NCBI RefSeq assembly: GCF_001661345.1
Contig: NW_017962930.1
Coordinates: forward strand, 247,014-307,815
DNA: 60,802 nucleotides
From: Ascoidea rubescens DSM 1968
Lineage: Eukaryota > Ascomycota > Saccharomycetes > Ascoideales > Ascoideaceae
Direction: 5' to 3'
Shown here piece after piece: positions 20,792 through 31,260 of the stretch. Under the pieces are notes generated by a model. That model made no database searches and had not been told where the DNA came from. It saw only the letters and a list, made by a program, of their open reading frames with translations. Numbering within the stretch: the stretch's first letter is position 1; each line of letters opens with the position of its first letter. The translations under genes and the position numbers were made by a program.

Positions 20792-22279
20792 ATGTTCAAA
20801 ATAACTTTGAAGGCTCCAGATAAAGCCAAAGATGTAGCCCAGAAAAAGCCAAAAATTAAACTAAAGTTGGGCTCTGCTGCCTCTGAACTGGCTTCTCCAG
20901 CCATTTCTTCACCAACTGCTCATCACAAAACAACAATTAAATCATCAAAGAAAAACCCAATTAGAATTCCAAATTCTGCTCCAATTCCTCCCAAAATTAG
21001 CAAGATCAAAGTCACCTCTGCTCCAAAAGTCCAACCAAGATTTCGTATTCGAATGCCTGGTGATGGCTACGATTCTGAAGACCCTGAAAAAGAAGATAAT
21101 CCACCCTTTGAAGATGGCATAATATTGAGATTGATGGATGATCCTGAATTAGATTACGTTAGACAATGCGTTGAAACCTCAGATTTTAAAAACATCACCA
21201 TAAAATGGAAGGATAGAAGAAAAGCTATAATAATAATAAACGATTCTTATTATATGGCAAAATTGCTTGACTTGCCCTGCATAATCGAATCCCATAAAAC
21301 AACTGATAAGAAAAATTTTTATAAAACAATCGACATTTGCCAAATGCTATATGTCTTTAAAAAAGTCTCCAAACGCGATTATCTAGAATTATTCAATCCA
21401 ACTCTATCCAATCAATCAATCAGTAACAATTCTACTAGTTTTACCATAACAACAGACTCCTCAAACAACATTGAAGATTATTCTGAACATTATCAAACTT
21501 TAATTTCTGACTATAACAACATCAATGATCAATTCAATGATGGTATAACTCCACCAATGAAAAATGTTAGGGACTATAGATTTAAACCAAGATTAAATTG
21601 CAAAAATATTGATAAAATTGAAGCAAAAGTTGAAGAATTATTAAGAGAAGATGCTGATGCTGAATCGACAACCTTTGAATTACTTAATAAAGATGATTAT
21701 GAAAGATCTCAACAACAAAGATTCTCATCATATTCCGGTTATAGTACTGTTGCAACTCCAATTTCAACTTTTGCTACTCCACAACCTCTGAGCATTGACA
21801 TTGACAGTGTTTTTGATAGTTTTGATATAGACAATCAAAATGATAAATATGAAAATAATAATGATGACCATGATGAAACAATGAATGATAATGACGATAA
21901 CGACGATAACGAAAGTTTGGAAAATGAATTTGAAGGTTTACTAGAAAATAAAGATGACGATGACGAAGATGACGATATAAGTGAAGAGGATAATGAAGAA
22001 AAAGAAAATAAAGCCGAAATTGCCCAGCATAATGAAATGCTAAAAGAAGAAATCTCTGAGCTTGAAACAACCATCAAACAAAAAGAAATTCAAAGAGCGA
22101 ATGCTCCAAATAAAATTTTACAGAATAGATTCAATGGTTACATTGCTAAGCTCAAACAAGAATTGGAATATAAAAAGAAACAATTAAAAGTAAGTGAGGA
22201 GTCAATAGATAAAGCTGATAGTGAGATGAATAATGAAAACAATAGCGATGCTTCTGATTTAGATGATTTATTTGGCTAA
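20792..22279 (+). CDS. TAF7: TFIID subunit TAF7 (TAFII55 family)
   Basis: The protein has 495 residues from the ATG at 20792. The upstream in-frame extension has no ATG. A basic N-terminus (KKPKIKLKLG) precedes the TAFII55 N-terminal domain at about 95-210, with FEDGIILRLMDDPELDYVRQ, DRRKAIIIINDSYYMAKLLD, LPCIIESHKTTD and KTIDICQMLYVF. This domain contacts TAF1 in the TFIID lobe. The C-terminal third has an Asp/Asn/Glu-rich acidic stretch followed by a predicted coiled coil (about 405-470). A single CACGTG sits about 100 bp before the start. The preceding gene ends only 155 bp upstream on the same strand. Confidence 0.93.
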   Translation: MFKITLKAPDKAKDVAQKKPKIKLKLGSAASELASPAISSPTAHHKTTIKSSKKNPIRIPNSAPIPPKISKIKVTSAPKVQPRFRIRMPGDGYDSEDPEKEDNPPFEDGIILRLMDDPELDYVRQCVETSDFKNITIKWKDRRKAIIIINDSYYMAKLLDLPCIIESHKTTDKKNFYKTIDICQMLYVFKKVSKRDYLELFNPTLSNQSISNNSTSFTITTDSSNNIEDYSEHYQTLISDYNNINDQFNDGITPPMKNVRDYRFKPRLNCKNIDKIEAKVEELLREDADAESTTFELLNKDDYERSQQQRFSSYSGYSTVATPISTFATPQPLSIDIDSVFDSFDIDNQNDKYENNNDDHDETMNDNDDNDDNESLENEFEGLLENKDDDDEDDDISEEDNEEKENKAEIAQHNEMLKEEISELETTIKQKEIQRANAPNKILQNRFNGYIAKLKQELEYKKKQLKVSEESIDKADSEMNNENNSDASDLDDLFG

Positions 22280-22339
22280 TATAAATTACATGTATAATAA
22301 ACAAAAGCTTACGATTATTTAATTTCTAGATTATCTTTG

Positions 22340-24226
22340 CTAAAATACCATGTAGTAAATTAAAATACCAACAACTGTATAAACAAATAAACTTAAAACA
22401 CCTGCAATAAAATAACCCTTACCCAACATAATAACAAAACATGTTAGAAGACAAGCAGCAAAATAACATTCCATGATTAATCCTTCATATAAAAATGAAT
22501 AATCACTAACAGTTGCAGATGCAATCAAAACCAAAAAAGGAGAAATGAAGTAGTCAATCTGGACTGCAGAGCCAACAGCAATATTAACAGCAAGATTCAT
22601 TTTACCCTTATAGGCAACAACAATTGAAGAGACATGTTCGGCAGAATTGCAAATAATTGGAATAATGATTAATGAAATAAAATCCTTTGAAAGACCTGAA
22701 CTTTCAGAAAACGCGTCCATTGAATCCAAAATATATTCTGAATTAAACGCAACGATAATTGTGTTAGCTAGTAAAAATAAAGCATAAAGAAAGAAAACCC
22801 TGTGTTTTGTAAATAAATTAATAATTCTATATTTGCTTGTTTTTTCATTTTCAACATCTATAATAGACGTAATATTCATTTTTAGATCACCACCGTCATT
22901 ATCGTTTTGAACTTGGTTATGATAAAAATTTGAATTAGAGTTAGCAACGTTGTTGTTTTCAGTATTGATATTTAGTTGATGATTGAAATGAACATGATTG
23001 TTATCAATTGAAGAGTCTAAAGAAGCTCTGTTTTGAAAATCATCAGCTTCAGGGTTGTTACTAGCATTCGTTTTTTCATATGTTAATTCATATTTTTCAT
23101 CTTTATAATTGTTATCATCAAAATTATCGCGAATATTTTGAAATTCAATACCAGAATGTAAAAACTTTTTATACATAATTGGCAAAACTAAATAGATGAT
23201 ATAGAGAATGATTTTTAAAACTGAGATAGCTCTAGAGATTTTCAAAATAGTTAGAGAAGGATTAGAATAGTCAGATATGGAGCTTGGGTCTTTATTGCCA
23301 TTTTCTTTCATACTAAAATTAAAGTAATAAACCAATCTGAAAATGAAACCATTAAAAGCAATAAAAATAATGTTAAAATAGGCCATAAGGTTATCAAATT
23401 TCAATTCTTTAAAATGAATTGAACCTGCACAAATAGCACCACCAAGAATCAATTGAGCATTGACTAGGTAAGAGCCAGTCATTGAACATTGCACAACTAA
23501 TAATTCACCTTTAGTCAAAGCAATTATTGCAAAGATCAATTCTATGGAATTTCCAAAGGTGACATTAATCAACGCTCCAATTGTTGAATTGGTCAAGTTG
23601 GCCAAAGCCTCCGTAGCAGAGGAAATATTAATTGATAATGGCAAAATGGCTAGGATATTGAAAACAAAAACTAGAGTTGGATCAACAGTCTTATGATTAG
23701 CACCAACAATAATACCAACAATAATAAAAGGATATAAAACAAGAGGCCATCCTAAAAATTTCAAAATTTTGCAGCAATAATTATCTTCGCCAGCTTTCTT
23801 TTTAATGAATCTAGAAAAGACAAGAAAATAACTAATGGGGGGAATTGATGAAAAAGAAAACCCAGAAATAGTTTTATTCTTCAATTTTTTTAGAATAGTG
23901 ACTCTATTCTCTCTTGGATCAACAACGTTGATACTAGCAGTCGAAAAATGTCTGGAAATCAGTTTTTCAACAATTCTATCAATCTCAGAAGGAGTATAAG
24001 TAATACTGGTAACACAACTTAAAACGTTTGAACTTGCGTAGTTTGCCTTGGAGATTTTCGAAGCACCAATCTCATCTTCAGCTACGATAGAGCTGATCTC
24101 ATTGATATCGCTGTATTTCAGTTGTCCAGCAGGAGACTTGGGATCAAACAATAGGTTTGAAGGTGGATGATTAAAATCGTCTATGTTGGAGGCAGAATCA
24201 TGATGAGACGGTGAGGGTTTTTCCAT
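22340..24226 (-). CDS. Vacuolar Ca2+/H+ (cation/H+) exchanger, CaCA family, divergent
   Basis: The protein has 628 residues. The cytosolic N-terminus (about 150 residues) is followed by two clusters of transmembrane helices separated by a hydrophilic Asn/Asp-rich loop (about 350-450). The two alpha-repeats of the CaCA superfamily are visible: GNSIELIFAIIALTKGELLV in the first half and CNSAEHVSSIVVAYKGKM in the second, each keeping the ion-binding Glu. This is the Vcx1/Vnx1 layout, proton-driven loading of Ca2+ or other cations into the vacuole. The first repeat continues GSYLVNAQLILG where VCX1 homologues have a form like GSLLSNLLLVLG, and the second starts with Cys instead of Gly. It is a divergent member, so its cation specificity is uncertain. 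Confidence 0.8.
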   Translation of the reverse strand: MEKPSPSHHDSASNIDDFNHPPSNLLFDPKSPAGQLKYSDINEISSIVAEDEIGASKISKANYASSNVLSCVTSITYTPSEIDRIVEKLISRHFSTASINVVDPRENRVTILKKLKNKTISGFSFSSIPPISYFLVFSRFIKKKAGEDNYCCKILKFLGWPLVLYPFIIVGIIVGANHKTVDPTLVFVFNILAILPLSINISSATEALANLTNSTIGALINVTFGNSIELIFAIIALTKGELLVVQCSMTGSYLVNAQLILGGAICAGSIHFKELKFDNLMAYFNIIFIAFNGFIFRLVYYFNFSMKENGNKDPSSISDYSNPSLTILKISRAISVLKIILYIIYLVLPIMYKKFLHSGIEFQNIRDNFDDNNYKDEKYELTYEKTNASNNPEADDFQNRASLDSSIDNNHVHFNHQLNINTENNNVANSNSNFYHNQVQNDNDGGDLKMNITSIIDVENEKTSKYRIINLFTKHRVFFLYALFLLANTIIVAFNSEYILDSMDAFSESSGLSKDFISLIIIPIICNSAEHVSSIVVAYKGKMNLAVNIAVGSAVQIDYFISPFLVLIASATVSDYSFLYEGLIMECYFAACLLTCFVIMLGKGYFIAGVLSLFVYTVVGILIYYMVF

Positions 24227-25244
24227 TTATTGCAAGAAAAGAAGAATCGATATGATCAAGAACAGTTAACCAGAGAGGAGTTGTTGCAGAGACAGCAGGT
24301 CCAAGAACTAACAAGAAATAACAAGAAATAACAAGCACTCACAAGAAATTACAAGAAATTACAAGAAATTACAAGAATTGGCAAGATTTAACAAAGCCCA
24401 ACAGAAGCAATCCCCAACCTTTGAGCAATATTCCAGAGGGAGGGGCTATTTATATGGAAGCTGGCGATAATGGTTTGCCCATCAATTAGCTAGTGGAATT
24501 CGTCAAAATGATCGAGATAGTGGAATAACCAAAAAATCAGAGACACTTTGGCAGATGGAGAGCCAATTCGCTTCTGAGTCAACGTTCCAGGATAACTTTA
24601 AACAGGCTAAGCACTATCTGGATAGGAAGTGATAAGCTCTCGAGTATCACTTAATAGTCACCTCTCCTTGTAACTGCTCAAATGAATGTAAGGAACAGTT
24701 TGCAATAGTTTTCACTGTTTTGTTATCGTTGCTGCTGATAGCTCTGAAGCAATCCAAGAGCAACCCAATCATCGAAAGAGGCATTGGTAAAGCATTCTTT
24801 CTTTCTCGAAATGCGAAACCAAAAAAGCATCAAAGAACTAGTACAGAATATCACAATGTACCAAAAAATTGCTGCTGTTTGATTCTGTTTTCATTGGAGA
24901 AGTTAGCCAAATCACACAGACACTAGCACTAAGATTTTCTACCAATTAGCTTTATTTTGCTTTTCAGTTTGCAAATAAACTAAAAAAAAAGGAAAGATCA
25001 AAGGAGAATAATCGCTAAAAACTATTTACCAATACCTACCAGAAACACTCAATTTTTAAAATAATTTTATTTTTTAACTCGTTTTGGTTATCACTCTAAA
25101 GTTATCTCCCCAGGTAATAGCAGCTTTTTCAAGCTCAACATTGGGCTTATTTATTACTACATTGTCAAAAAATGATTCTATATTGGTGTATCTTTAGCTT
25201 TTTTTTTTGGTTTTTGCATCTCTTATTTTTAAGATATCTTATGA
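24227..25244. promoter_or_regulatory. Upstream region of the exchanger gene; 3' side of RIT1
   Basis: A 1.0 kb gap between two minus-strand genes. It contains a TATAAATA on the minus strand (24454-24447), about 220 bp before the exchanger start, and a 10-bp tandem repeat at 24309-24386. A 68-codon frame at 24720-24926 is not convincing. Confidence 0.5.
24309..24386. repeat. Tandem repeat of ACAAGAAATT/ACAAGAAATA, 10-bp unit
   Basis: About seven imperfect head-to-tail copies lie upstream of the cation exchanger gene. Confidence 0.85.
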
Positions 25245-26819
25245 TTATTTCGACATGAAATAATAATTAATACTGAGTAGGGTCGCTCTTCTGGGATTTG
25301 CTTTATGAACAATCCCAATTATTTGAGCAAGATACTTTTTTACTAAATCTTTGTTGACCTCAATTTCTTCACCTCGAAGTCTATGTATATCATCAGGACT
25401 AAAGTACTTGATTAAACAGATCAATCCAAATGCAATACCCAAATCTTTTCCATCTTCATCCAAGATCAAAACCTTTTCCTTGGTCTTGATACTAATAATT
25501 TTCAATTTATCAAATACTATAGGAAAATAATATCTTAGTTTTTTTGAATGTGCTTTATTTGATGAAGACAATGGTAAAATTAATAATTTAGTTTTATCTT
25601 CATCAATTAAATAATATGGAAACCTTTTGTTTTCATTTTTGGTTGTACCAGCATTGTTATTTTTTATATTTATAATATTTTCAGTTAAGATAATAACCAA
25701 ATTATAACACTTGAAATTATTTTTCAAGTAATTATTTAAATGTCCATATTCAATATCTGAGTTGAATGATATTTTTCCCACAATAATATTTTCATTAATT
25801 TTGTTTATTTGGGTTGAAATATTAGTGTCAATAATCTTGTTATCAATACTTTTACCAAGCTCATTAATATTAACATCATAATTCATAACAATATTATTAT
25901 CATCACCATTACTTAGGAAATTGATTAATTTTATCAAGTCATTTTCAGATAATTTTTGGTCTTTTAATTTGTCAATATTATCCCAAAATATTTTAGATGA
26001 GAATTTTGAGGAGGGACACCATAACTCATGATCATCTGCAGCACCAGGAATATAATTATAAAATCTTGTACAGTCTCCGCCATTTGGAATTTTACTAGCA
26101 CAAACGAGATAAATTGGATAAATATTATCACTAAAACAATCTTCGATTTGATCTAATGATATATCATGGAAAATAAATATTGGCTTTAAAAGTCTTTTAC
26201 CCAAAATCTGTATTAATCTTTCAGATGAAATGATGTCAAGGCTTAATAAACTTTCAGTAAATTTAGGAATCAATCTATAAATATTATCATATTCGAATTT
26301 TGAAATTGATTTTGGTAAAAATAAATAATTTTCATTAATTTGTTTGTTTATATTGTTTTTATCTGAAAATCGAATGTAATTTAAAACTGCGCACCATATT
26401 GGTATTGTTTTACTCAAAGAATCTGGAAAAACCTTTTTTTTGGTTGATCTGGTTGAGTCAATAATGATTATTCCATGTTTTTGTTTAATTATGTCTAGCA
26501 AATGGAGATTCAATCTTCTTAAAGAAAAATCCCATTCGTTAATATGAGAGTCAGTTGATTTGAAATAGCACGTATCATATAAAAGATGGTTTGGAATATA
26601 CCAAGAACCACATCTTTCGTTTGCAATTAGTGGATAATCTGATAGTAAATTGGCTACAGCGAGAATGAAATCAACATCCTTCAATATGGAGTATATTCTA
26701 TCTTTGATTGTCTTGTAGGTTTTCTTTGTTTTTGCGTCCAAATTTGAAACTAAACAGTCATTTTGCAGCAAATCAGAGATTTCCAGTGTATTATTTTCCA
26801 TCTGCAGACGTTTTTCCAT
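25245..26819 (-). CDS. RIT1: Initiator tRNA phosphoribosyltransferase (2'-O-ribosyl phosphate transferase)
   Basis: The protein has 524 residues, close to S. cerevisiae Rit1 (513). Rit1 adds 2'-O-ribosyl phosphate to A64 of initiator tRNA-Met, which keeps it out of elongation. Diagnostic segments are CGSWYIP and YFKSTDSHINEWDFSLRRLN near the N-terminus, IIIIDSTRSTKK, IPIWCAVLNYI and YIPGAADDHELWCP in the middle, and VLILDEDGKDLGIAFGLICL near the C-terminus. An Asn-rich insertion lies around residues 300-345. The start at 26819 is followed closely by a second ATG, and either would keep all conserved parts. Confidence 0.92.
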   Translation of the reverse strand: MEKRLQMENNTLEISDLLQNDCLVSNLDAKTKKTYKTIKDRIYSILKDVDFILAVANLLSDYPLIANERCGSWYIPNHLLYDTCYFKSTDSHINEWDFSLRRLNLHLLDIIKQKHGIIIIDSTRSTKKKVFPDSLSKTIPIWCAVLNYIRFSDKNNINKQINENYLFLPKSISKFEYDNIYRLIPKFTESLLSLDIISSERLIQILGKRLLKPIFIFHDISLDQIEDCFSDNIYPIYLVCASKIPNGGDCTRFYNYIPGAADDHELWCPSSKFSSKIFWDNIDKLKDQKLSENDLIKLINFLSNGDDNNIVMNYDVNINELGKSIDNKIIDTNISTQINKINENIIVGKISFNSDIEYGHLNNYLKNNFKCYNLVIILTENIINIKNNNAGTTKNENKRFPYYLIDEDKTKLLILPLSSSNKAHSKKLRYYFPIVFDKLKIISIKTKEKVLILDEDGKDLGIAFGLICLIKYFSPDDIHRLRGEEIEVNKDLVKKYLAQIIGIVHKANPRRATLLSINYYFMSK

Positions 26820-28271
26820 TTAACAGATGAAAATTATTAGCAAACAATTCCATAACCATCAGCTGAAGTACCGAAAGACGTAAACAGTATTACGAAATTC
26901 GCAAAACGTAATTTTGTGTTTGACGAGTAACGGGCACCGGTATCCAAATCAGGAAGCAAGACTGAGCTGCCTATTTTGGCTGCAGACGCCCACGCTGCGG
27001 TTCCCAATTTAGACGATTGCGCTCTCACAGAAGAAGGGCTGATAATCACGTTGCTTTTTTGCGCTCTTGAACATCAAACTGGTGCATATTTTCTGTGGGA
27101 GCTGCAGCAGAGCAAAACTGTGTACTTATGGCGTAAAACAGGATTTGCTAGATTTGTGGAAGGAAGAATCTAAGATACAAAACCCAGTCCTGTTAGGGAA
27201 GGCTTGGCCGCACCAGGGCCCTAGCAAGTCTGGTGGAGTAAAAATGATTTCATAGTTGGAGATAGCTTGGTAAAGGAAGGGAACAGAAACATTTCCTTAA
27301 GCCCAAGCTCCCGGCTTATGTAATCAGAGTGGAAGTGGGCATATTCATTTAAGTGGATTTGCCATCATGATTTATCATCCAATTAGTATTGAATCAATTA
27401 CTCTGATGAATTTAATGGGTGGGCGACTTTGTTAATTATGAGGACGTGATTTTTCACGTTTTTAAGAGGATGGGCCAGACAATGTAGAAGTAGAACCACT
27501 TTTCAGATATGTAGTTTGGTAGCGAATATCAGATTGATAAGTAGGTATAGCTTGGTGTAACCAGATTTGATTGAATCAAAAAAGTTGTATGTCTCGGCAC
27601 AAATACAAAGATAGAAACGACTCAAGGTGCAATTGTCCAATGTGAGGAGTTTACCTGTTGGAGCTGTAAGTTTTTGTCTGCGCAAAGTTGGGTTGAGGAA
27701 GAGCAAAACCCGTATGTATGGCGCTGGAATCGCATGATACTTTTTCCGTTCATCTCAGCTCAGGCTAAAAGATATATAAATCCTGAATAAATTTTGAATA
27801 GAGGCACAAATACTTGCGGGCAAATATACAGGTAGAGATGAGGAAAAACTACAATTTGGTTGTTTTCGGTTGTATTTTTATGTTATGTATTGCGCGTTAT
27901 GTATATTATGTATATTATGGAAACCATTAAAAAACCCAAAGAAAAAAAAATTGAAAAAAATTGAAACTTTTAAAAAATAAAAAAATTTAGTGGATGAATA
28001 TAGAATAGAAGTTAAAACACTTGGTAGATATGGAATAAAAATTTTGCTCTTATCTTGAGTCAATAAAACGCTGAACAGATTGTAATTGATCAAAAATAAA
28101 ACAAAAGATAAAAAAAAGCGTCATCATAGTAAAACAGAGCAGCTTAAATTGATTTTTAGGACCTGCTGAATAGATAAAAAAACCTGTAGCAAATAGATTA
28201 GTTTCGTTGATTGGTTTGTTTTTTTTGATTTTGATTTTTTTTTAATTTTCTTTTCAATTATCAATAATCAG
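26820..28271. other. Gene-poor stretch upstream of RIT1
   Basis: 1.45 kb with no convincing gene. The first 450 bp, next to the RIT1 start, are GC-richer (notably 26930-27030 and 27190-27235) and probably hold the RIT1 promoter. Short frames (60-71 codons) show no motif. A structured RNA cannot be excluded by eye, but I recognise none. Confidence 0.5.
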
Positions 28272-28553
28272 TTAGTTTGATTCTTTTGGTTGAACGAATT
28301 CTTTTTGTTTTTTGTTTTTTGGACCGACCAAGACACCATTGGTATCATGAGTTAGCAATTTAAATGGTTTACCAGCTAAAGGACCAACCTGACTAGCTTG
28401 GAATCTGTATTCAGCAAATGTTTTATAAGTATTACCGTCGGTTTTCTTAGTCAAAGCACTTACACAAGAGGAGAAAGATCTTGTGGTTGTGGCCTTTAAG
28501 ACAGTTGGGATGATTGAAGAGGTGATTGAAGTTGAGACGACAGTTGGCAACAT
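28272..28553 (-). CDS. Small protein with mitochondrial-type N-terminus, 93 residues
   Basis: The frame starts MLPTVVSTSITSS and continues to TTTRSFSSCVSA. This is a Ser/Thr-rich, Arg-containing, acid-free N-terminus typical of a mitochondrial presequence, with RSFSS looking like a cleavage region. The mature part contains NTYKTFAEYRFQASQVGPLA and a Lys-rich tail ending KEFVQPKESN. I believe it is a real small mitochondrial protein because of this layout and host-like codon use, but I cannot name it. Confidence 0.65.
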   Translation of the reverse strand: MLPTVVSTSITSSIIPTVLKATTTRSFSSCVSALTKKTDGNTYKTFAEYRFQASQVGPLAGKPFKLLTHDTNGVLVGPKNKKQKEFVQPKESN

Positions 28554-30022
28554 TTTTAAAAGTCAATTGATGATAATGTGTATTATTGGATAGTGAATTA
28601 AATTCAGTTACTGCTATAATGATAATAAGAAACTGGTATTGTGATTGTGATTATGCTTGTGCTTATGAGATAGAGAATAGAAAAAAAACAGTAAACAACT
28701 CAGGAGATTGTAATCTATTTATATTAAATTTTGCTTTAGGTTTAGGGATTGAACATTGCAAAACTTTTCTCTCTTTTGCTTCATTTCTTTCTTTTTAGGA
28801 TATGTCAGTTATAATGGCTCCGTGATTATGGTTTGGCTCTTAGTGGGATGAGTAGCATCGCATCCTGGTTACACAAGGCTATATTGTTAGTGCGGGTCAT
28901 TTCGAGCTCTTTATCAGGTTGCAGCAGCCTGCATAATCAGACGCTGGTTTGTAATTGTCATAACCTCATATTGCAAAATTTTCTTATTTCACTGAAAATT
29001 TCTCGCTTTTTTTTATTTTTGTTCCACCTTTTTCACTGCTTCCTCTTCAAATTCAAATTTGCTAGCACACCTGTTCGAGAAATCATGGAAAAAGTGAAAA
29101 ACGTTCCTTTGAAATTTTTTTCCAGACTTGCTCGTTCTATCTCTGCTTTGTTTTTCGTAGTTCTTGCTTTTTCTTTCACACTAAATTTATTCCTTTAAAC
29201 TGCATTATTAATAATACGGTAGCACTGTTTCAATAGTAGGATAATATGAAATATAATCATCATACTATAGCCATATAGTGATATAGACAAGATGGGAAAC
29301 ATAACAGTCATATAATCATTGCACAAATAAATTAATGATCACTATGACTCTTGGGAATTGAAGTCTACATTTAGCAATATCTCGTTTTGTGGGTTTCATC
29401 GCATGGTCACATACTTTGAGTCTTCTCTTTGTTAGATTTAAACAAAAGAATAAGATAACAATCAACAAAAAAAAGGCTAACCAAACTCATTCCAGCTAAT
29501 CTTTAAACCCTATTGTCTGTTGTTTTGGATTTTGCAAACTTGAACATTTGGGGGACAGCATAGTTCAAGTTCTAAAATCCAAAGAATTCAAAGAATTCGA
29601 AAGATTGAATAAAATTGTAGTCCCAACTTGTTGATTATTATTGCAAGCACCTCACTCTCAGTGTTCCCCATCTTTCGCTGAATCAATTATTCCAAAAATA
29701 TTTTTTTCGAATCAGCTTCGTTCAATTTCAAAAACATATTTGTAACTAATGGGTCTATTCAAATCAGTTAGCTCCTGAAATTTTTCAATCCCCTCACTTG
29801 TTTTCAATTCCAATATTTGCTGATATTGTTTTTTTATTTTTTTGGCAAAAAGTAACATCGGTATCATGTTATAATTTTATACTCACGTCGATTTCTTCCT
29901 AACCAATAGGAGTTGTTGTTTGTTTGTTTGTTTTTGTTTCTCAAACGTTAACCATCAAAATGTTAGTTAGATAACTGAGGAGTAACTCTTATTGTGTCTT
30001 AAATACTTTTATTTAAGCATAA

Positions 30023-30265
30023 ATGAAATATTTGCTGTTGTGGGCTACATCAATTATACTACTTCTCTTTGGTGCTGCAGTTACAAAACCGTCTTCAATT
30101 GCACTTTCTTCTGACAAATTATTTGGAGAGGCAGAAGCACCTACTTTTTGTAGAACCCTGCGCAGTCAGGAATTGAAAGACACACCTTTCAAATACGGAG
30201 AGTTCCATGAACTGATCGATACACCCGACTTTCTCCAGCTCTGCATTCTTCTGCAGAAGAAATAA
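30023..30265 (+). CDS. Doubtful 80-residue ORF with signal-peptide-like start
   Basis: An ATG-started frame whose first 20 residues, MKYLLLWATSIILLLFGAAV, look like a secretory signal. A short hydrophilic part with two cysteines follows and ends DFLQLCILLQKK. Against it being a gene: four of its 80 codons are CTG, a codon almost absent from the real genes here. It could be a young or foreign secreted peptide, or chance. Confidence 0.2.
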   Translation: MKYLLLWATSIILLLFGAAVTKPSSIALSSDKLFGEAEAPTFCRTLRSQELKDTPFKYGEFHELIDTPDFLQLCILLQKK

Positions 30266-30940
30266 AGGTGGTTTTTTTTCGCCCGTCACGCCATTTGCTA
30301 AATCAGTAAGTCCGAAACTATAAACTGCAATACAATGCACTATTCGCGCTACATCTGCATTCTGCACGTTTCTATTTTTTGAGGAGGTGTTTGGAACGGA
30401 GTTGGTTTAATAAGGAAATAAGGATACCTTCAATTTTTCACAACCACATATCTAGAAATGGCTGTTTATCGACTCTTTAAAATTATTGTCAATTCGTTTT
30501 ACTCTTCTTCCTTTAGATCATATCAGAAAATTCACTTAATATCTAGATATCAATTAATAGTAAAAAAAATTGCCGATGTTTTTTAGTGATTATCTGACAT
30601 ATCACTGAATAATTTATTTTTGGAAAATGAAAAAAAAAAATAATTATATTTGATTGTGGTTGTGGCGTTTATATCTTTATGGAGCTAGAATTTAAAATCC
30701 ACCTTAGGAGTCGAGTCTGTGTCATTTACGTAACTTTTAAATTTTTACTGCAAAAAAAATAACTATCCGCTAGATTTATCTTTTAGTTTTCCAACTATTT
30801 CCAGATTTCCACTTGGTCTTTATTATCAGGATTCTTACTAATAATAATACTAATACTAATTAAATTTTATTAGAAAAAATGTTTATACCACAGTGAAAAA
30901 TTCAAGAAAAAAACAAAATAAAAAAACTAAACAAGAATAT

Positions 30941-31013
30941 AAAAGAATTAATGAAAGAATTAATAAAAGAATTAATGAAAGAATCAATGAAAGAATTAAT
31001 GAAATAAATCAAG
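30941..31013. repeat. 12-bp tandem repeat (AAAGAATTAATG), about 5 to 6 copies
   Basis: Imperfect copies lie 3' of PMA1. In one frame they read as an Arg-Ile-Asn-Glu repeat, but the frame starts only with GTG and I do not accept it. Confidence 0.85.
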
Positions 31014-31260
31014 AAATAAATAAATTCATAATAGGAAATCTTATAACAATTCATCAACAAGAGACACTGGAAAGACTGCAAAATAAACAGGTTTATATTA
31101 AAAAATTAATCATAACATTCCTCAAAACACTCATTGTATAAAATGTTTTTAATTGAATGTTGAAAGTTTTGCAATCTCGTATTAATGATAACAATAACAA
31201 TAAAAAAACAATCAAAATAAAAATTAAACAAAAAATAACTGAAACCAAAAGTAGTGAGCC

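Larger units (their letters stand above)
28554..31260. other. 2.7 kb gene-poor region before PMA1
   Basis: Between the start of the 93-residue gene and the stop of PMA1. A GC-richer patch at about 28825-28960 is probably promoter for the small gene. Frames at 28833-29198 (121 codons) and 30023-30265 (80 codons) are doubtful. A 12-bp minisatellite lies at 30941-31013. The rest is AT-rich and featureless to the eye. Confidence 0.5.

Noticed and set aside
28833-29198. 121-codon frame
   Set aside because: No ATG in a good context, low-complexity Phe/Leu-rich second half, no recognisable motif.
30893-31141. 82-codon frame with Arg-Ile-Asn-Glu repeats
   Set aside because: Starts only at GTG and is the translation of a 12-bp minisatellite.
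28554-31260. Point centromere in the gene-poor region
   Set aside because: I found no CDEI-CDEII-CDEIII arrangement and no TTTCCGAA-type core with an AT-rich block and CDEI at proper spacing.
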